DNA from: Kibdelosporangium persicum
Lineage (GTDB): Bacteria; Actinomycetota; Actinomycetes; Mycobacteriales; Pseudonocardiaceae
Assembly (NCBI RefSeq): GCF_013280595.1
Contig: NZ_JAAATY010000004.1
Coordinates: 1 to 64,000, forward strand
Length of the DNA: 64,000 nucleotides
Reading direction: 5' to 3'
Part shown: positions 59,564 through 64,000 of the stretch, in pieces
How the letters are laid out: every line of letters starts with the position of its first letter
Position numbering within the stretch: the first letter of the stretch is position 1
Translations under genes and position numbers: made by a program
The notes under the pieces: model-generated
Databases searched by the model: none
What the model was told of the DNA's origin: nothing
Seen by the model: only the letters and a program-made list of their open reading frames with translations

Positions 59564-61111
59564 TTACGCCTGGTGGAGGCTGGGGTCGCGGTCGGCGACC
59601 ACAAAACTGACGGCAGTCGTGGCCTCGGCACCAGGCTGCCGTACGTACGGCAGGATCCGGTAGTCCGCCCGCAGTTCGTCGGCGGTGAACTTGGTCCGGA
59701 TGTACCCACGCCGGTTCTTGTGGAACTTGACGTGGGGGTTCTCGGCGAGCACCGCGGCGTTCGGGTTGTCGTTGCCGTCACCGCCGCTCGTGATCGACGT
59801 GGTGACGAACTCGGTGCCCAGGCCGCGGGAAGTCGGGTCGGTGTAGTCCGACTTGATCTCCGCTGCCCAGTGCCGGTGCACGTCGCCCGTCAGCACAACG
59901 CCGTTACGGGTCTTGCCGAGGCCTTCGGCGATCCGGTCACGGTTGGCCTTGTAGCCGTCCCAGGCGTCCATGTTGTAGCCCTGCGGCGCGCCGGGCGTGA
60001 GGTCGATCTGCGAGAAGAACACCTGCTGGCCAAGGACGTCCCAGCGGGCCCGGGACCGGCGCAGGTTGTCCAGCAGCCACCGTTCCTGCTCCTCACCGGT
60101 GATCGACCGGGTCGGTTCGAGGCGCACGTCGCAGTTCGCCTTGACGCCGTCGCCGCAGGCCTGGTCGTCGCGGTACTGCCGGGTGTCGAGCATGTGGAAG
60201 TTGATCAGCCCGCCCCACTGGACGGTCCGGTAGAGCCGCATGTCGATGCCCCGCGGCCGGGCGGTGCGGCGCAGCGGCATGTTCTCGTAGTACGCCTGGA
60301 AGGCGTTCTTGCGGCGGTCGAGGAAGTTCGGGTCCGGCTGCTCAGGAACCTCGTCAGCCCAGTTGTTCTCGGTCTCGTGGTCGTCCCACACGACCAGCCA
60401 GGGCGCGGTCGCGTGCGCGAGCTGCAGGTCCGGGTCGGTCTTGTACTGCGCGTGCCGCAGACGGTAGTTCTCCAACGTCCGCGTCTCCGGCCCAAGCACC
60501 TTGCGGACATCGTTGGCGCCCGCGGCGTACTCGTACTGGTAATCACCGAGATGCAGGATCAGGCCCGGCTCGTCCTCAGCCAGTCGCTTGTAGGCGGTGA
60601 AGTGCCCGGCACCGAAGTGGCTGCAGGAGGCGAAACACATCGTCAGGTCGGTGCGCGTGATGCCAGGCGCGGGCGCGGTCCGGGTACGGCCCGCCCGCGA
60701 GATGTGGCCCTGGGTACGGAATCGGTAGAAGTACTCCGCACCAGGCCTCAGCCCTTCCACCTCGACGTGGACGCTGTGCGCGAACTCCGGCCGCGCGACC
60801 TCCGCGCCGCGCCGGACCGTCCGGCGGAAGTTCTCGTCGGTCGCGATCTCCCACTCGACCAGGTAGGACCGATCCGGCATCCCGCCAAGACCGTTGTCCG
60901 CCAACGGGTTCTGCGCCAACCGGGTCCACAGCACGACACTGTGGTGATCAGGGTCGCCGGACGCGACACCAAGGGTGAACGGGTCCGTGAGCTTGTCCGC
61001 AGACGCACTCGCCTGCGTCGTGCCTAACGCCGTCAAACCTACGGCCGCCGCTCCGCCGAGCAGGACGGAACGACGTGAAGGTGTGGTGGGGACGGACACA
61101 GTACCTCCCAT
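59564..61111 (-). CDS. phoD: PhoD-type alkaline phosphatase, Tat-exported
   Basis: 515 residues. Twin-arginine signal SRRSVLLGGAAAVGLTALG at residues 12-30. An N-terminal fibronectin-like PhoD_N domain (DPFTLGVASGDPDHHSVVLW) and a metallophosphatase domain with LHLGDYQYEY, VWDDHETENNW, FHMLDTRQYRDDQ and LTGDVHRHWAAEI follow. Binds iron/calcium and releases phosphate from phosphodiesters and teichoic acids outside the cell. Usually under PhoP control; I see no clear pho box. Confidence 0.93.
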   Translation of the reverse strand: MGGTVSVPTTPSRRSVLLGGAAAVGLTALGTTQASASADKLTDPFTLGVASGDPDHHSVVLWTRLAQNPLADNGLGGMPDRSYLVEWEIATDENFRRTVRRGAEVARPEFAHSVHVEVEGLRPGAEYFYRFRTQGHISRAGRTRTAPAPGITRTDLTMCFASCSHFGAGHFTAYKRLAEDEPGLILHLGDYQYEYAAGANDVRKVLGPETRTLENYRLRHAQYKTDPDLQLAHATAPWLVVWDDHETENNWADEVPEQPDPNFLDRRKNAFQAYYENMPLRRTARPRGIDMRLYRTVQWGGLINFHMLDTRQYRDDQACGDGVKANCDVRLEPTRSITGEEQERWLLDNLRRSRARWDVLGQQVFFSQIDLTPGAPQGYNMDAWDGYKANRDRIAEGLGKTRNGVVLTGDVHRHWAAEIKSDYTDPTSRGLGTEFVTTSITSGGDGNDNPNAAVLAENPHVKFHKNRRGYIRTKFTADELRADYRILPYVRQPGAEATTAVSFVVADRDPSLHQA

Positions 61112-61209
61112 TTCCGGGCTCTACTGGTGTGTCACCCTCACCCGGCGGTTCGACCACCACCTCAAGATCCGGTTATCCCAGGATGAACAGTCCGTACCCA
61201 CCCACCCCC

Positions 61210-61255
61210 CTCGTGAGTGTTTGTCAGGGTTAGAACACGGATAAACGCTCACGAG
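61210..61255. repeat. 46-bp palindromic element, copy 2
   Basis: Same ends and centre (GGGTTAGAACAC) as the copies at 44911 and 61775. Outer arms extend to CCCCTCGTGAGTG / CGCTCACGAGGGG (61207-61258). Located upstream of phoD and after the truncated gene. Confidence 0.9.
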
Positions 61256-61277
61256 GGGTGAGCGGCCCAGGACAGCG

Positions 61278-61817
61278 TCATACCTCGTCCGTGGAGATGA
61301 GCGTGCAGCCGTTCAGCTTGCGTACTTGGCTTATCGCACACACCCATCGGACGGCTGGGTCGTCGTATGCGACAAGTCGCCGTTCTCCGTTGAACGGGAC
61401 CGTGACCACTCCATTGCTTCGGTAGATGGGGCCGTGAACCCCGACAACCGGAAACTCCTGTGCCCAAAGCAGCGCTGCGCCCCGCCTGAGCGCCGGGCAC
61501 AGCCGACTGGCCACCCCAACGCATCGCCTGCACACAGGCGGTTCGGTGACCGCCATGTCCTCGGGCCAGTTCTTCCAGTCCTCGCGGTGGTCCTTGAGCA
61601 GCCACAGAACACCGTGTTCCGAGCGCTCGGCCTGATCGCCGCAGACCTGGCAGAGCAGCCTCAGCATCGCGCGGCGTTGCCGCAGCGGATGCACGATCCC
61701 GAAGTTCGGTCTGCCCTGCTGTGGACGACAACCCCAGCGTGCAAACAGAAACGGCGCTTCTCGCCGACGTGAGGCTCGTGAGTGTTTATCAGGGTTAGAA
61801 CACTGATATACGCTCAC
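61278..61817 (-). pseudogene. 5'-truncated gene for a Cys-rich actinomycete protein
   Basis: The frame gives 179 residues, but the first 15 (from a GTG) are a translation of palindrome copy 3, and the next dozen match the groEL terminator region. Genuine sequence starts near residue 33: FGIVHPLRQRRAMLRLLCQV, then CGDQ, PPVCRRCVGVASRLCPAL, and AYDDPAVRWVCAISQVRKL. I remember this as a Cys-rich actinomycete family in which a further 40-50 residues precede this point, so the native 5' end is missing. The C-x-x-C pairs suggest zinc binding. Function unknown. Confidence 0.65.
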
Positions 61818-61820
61818 GAG
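61775..61820. repeat. 46-bp palindromic element, copy 3
   Basis: Left arm CTCGTGAGTGTTTATCA, centre GGGTTAGAACAC, right arm TGATATACGCTCACGAG. Best-preserved copy; the right arm departs from perfect pairing at two positions. It lies between the truncated gene and the groEL terminator. Confidence 0.92.
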
Positions 61821-61836
61821 GGAGGGGGCGAAACGA

Positions 61837-61870
61837 AACGGCGCTCCTCGCCGGAGCGAGGAGCGCCGTT
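61837..61870 (-). terminator. Rho-independent terminator of groEL
   Basis: Perfect 15-bp stem (61837-61851 with 61856-61870; arm AACGGCGCTCCTCGC), CGGA loop, then TCGTTTCG on the minus strand. Lies 31 bases after the groEL stop. Confidence 0.85.
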
Positions 61871-61876
61871 CGCGTC

Positions 61877-63524
<1,648 letters not shown>

Positions 63525-63544
63525 TTACAACCTCTCTTTATGAC

Positions 63545-63586
63545 AAACACCCCGGGGGCCCCGGTGAAGGGGCCGCCGGGGCGTTT
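63545..63586 (-). promoter_or_regulatory. Imperfect hairpin between groES and groEL1
   Basis: Arms 63545-63561 and about 63570-63586 pair with a few mismatches (AAACACCCCGG against CCGGGGCGTTT). It could lower readthrough from groES to groEL1 or act as a processing site; not proven. Confidence 0.45.
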
Positions 63587-63605
63587 GACGTGGAGTGGTA
63601 GCGCG

Positions 63606-63899
63606 TCAGTTGATGACGGCCAGCACGTCGCGGGCGGAGAGGATCAAGTACTCCTCGCCGTTGTACTTGACCTCGGTGCCGCCGTACTTGGAGTAGATGA
63701 CGACGTCGCCGACGCTCACGTCCAGCGGGACGCGGTTGCCGTTGTCGTCGATGCGGCCCGGGCCCACTGCCAGGACCTTGCCCTCCTGGGGCTTCTCCTT
63801 GGCGGTGTCCGGAATGACGAGACCGGACGCGGTCGTCGCCTCGGCCTCGCTGGCCTGGACGACGATCTTGTCCTCGAGCGGCTTGATGTTCACGCTCAC
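63606..63899 (-). CDS. groES: Co-chaperonin GroES
   Basis: 97 residues from the GTG at 63899, seven bases after GGAGGT; an ATG at 63914 lies within that ribosome site and is not the start. Conserved: [13 protein letters not shown], the mobile loop [59 protein letters not shown]. Forms the lid of the chaperonin. Starts the groES-groEL1 operon. Confidence 0.98.
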   Translation of the reverse strand: MSVNIKPLEDKIVVQASEAEATTASGLVIPDTAKEKPQEGKVLAVGPGRIDDNGNRVPLDVSVGDVVIYSKYGGTEVKYNGEEYLILSARDVLAVIN

Positions 63900-64000
63900 C
63901 GGTGTGACCTCCATGGGTCTTCCAAAGCGTTGGCAGGTACCTACAGCGGCTCCTGGCCACCCCGCCGTCGCGGGTGCCGGGGCGGTGTCGGGTGCCGTGC
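63900..64000 (-). other. Leader region of groES, cut by the window end
   Basis: 101 bases upstream of groES. No CIRCE element (TTAGCACTC with its inverted partner) or HAIR element is visible in this piece; either may lie beyond the window. Confidence 0.5.

Noticed and set aside
61249-61731. Second minus-strand frame through the truncated Cys-rich gene
   Set aside because: A different frame of the same segment; lacks the C-x-x-C and VHPLRQRR motifs seen in the chosen frame.
63900-64000. CIRCE or HAIR heat-shock element before groES
   Set aside because: Neither TTAGCACTC/GAGTGCTAA nor a HAIR-type dyad is present in the 101 visible bases; it may lie outside the window.

Overview
High-GC actinobacterial chromosome, most likely a member of the Pseudonocardiaceae (Kibdelosporangium, Lentzea, Saccharothrix or Amycolatopsis type). 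The evidence is the very GC-rich third codon positions, frequent GTG/TTG starts, ATGA/GTGA stop-start overlaps, an ESX-4 type VII secretion (T7SS) locus joined to rplM-rpsI-glmM, and the order glmM...glmS...nnr...alr...tsaE...tsaB-rimI-tsaD...groES-groEL1. From memory, this order matches Mycobacterium tuberculosis Rv3450c to Rv3417c, so the window is that conserved core segment interrupted by lineage-specific insertions.

Layout. 1-1132: an apparently complete IS630-type element that has cut the 3' end of an arsR-type gene. 1540-2277: a secreted protein divergent from that regulator, with a double candidate operator between them. 2354-9355: T7SS core (eccC on the minus strand; eccD-mycP on the plus strand). 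9356-10355: about 1 kb of hairpin-rich tandem repeats, with no gene. 10356-16335: accessory envelope and regulatory genes (membrane acyltransferase, lipoprotein, remnant of a sensor kinase, SGNH lipoprotein, a DesK-type two-component pair, TetR and a DUF1330 protein). 16390-19214: the second half of the ESX-4 locus (Hsp70-like/Rv3446c-type membrane protein, small acidic protein, two Esx proteins). 20375-22753: rplM-rpsI and glmM. 22944-28889: a membrane protein, then two tandem paralogous three-gene cassettes of T7SS-type secreted proteins, which are the most unusual feature of the window. 28863-35539: hydrolase, glmS, an eCIS-core (DUF4157) protein with a small partner, nnr, and a GlxA-type regulator. 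35614-42258: enolase, esterase, DoxX-like protein, LysR/TetR/MarR regulators and a secreted beta-propeller. 42288-44934: alr, hydrolase, tsaE. 44950-55402: a roughly 10.4-kb accessory block (Lrp regulator, MFS exporter, malonyl-CoA-type operon with its TetR, NUDIX plus HTH regulator, MerR-thioredoxin) that separates tsaE from tsaB. 55426-57571: tsaB-rimI-tsaD. 57568-61111: cell-wall amidase and PhoD phosphatase. 61210-61820: two copies of a 46-bp palindrome flanking a 5'-truncated gene. 61902-63899: groEL1 (His-rich tail) and groES.

Function. EccC, EccD and MycP with the Esx pair form an ESX-4-like secretion core, but eccB is not in the window. The paired cassettes between glmM and glmS look like its substrates or accessory factors. 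GlmM and GlmS feed UDP-GlcNAc synthesis and Alr makes D-alanine, so much of the region serves the cell wall. TsaE/B/D make the tRNA t6A modification. A 46-bp palindromic element occurs three times, at 3' ends or gene junctions, and one copy provides the stop codons of two converging genes.

No tRNA, rRNA or CRISPR array was recognised. Family assignments come from reading motifs and from memory; no database search was run.
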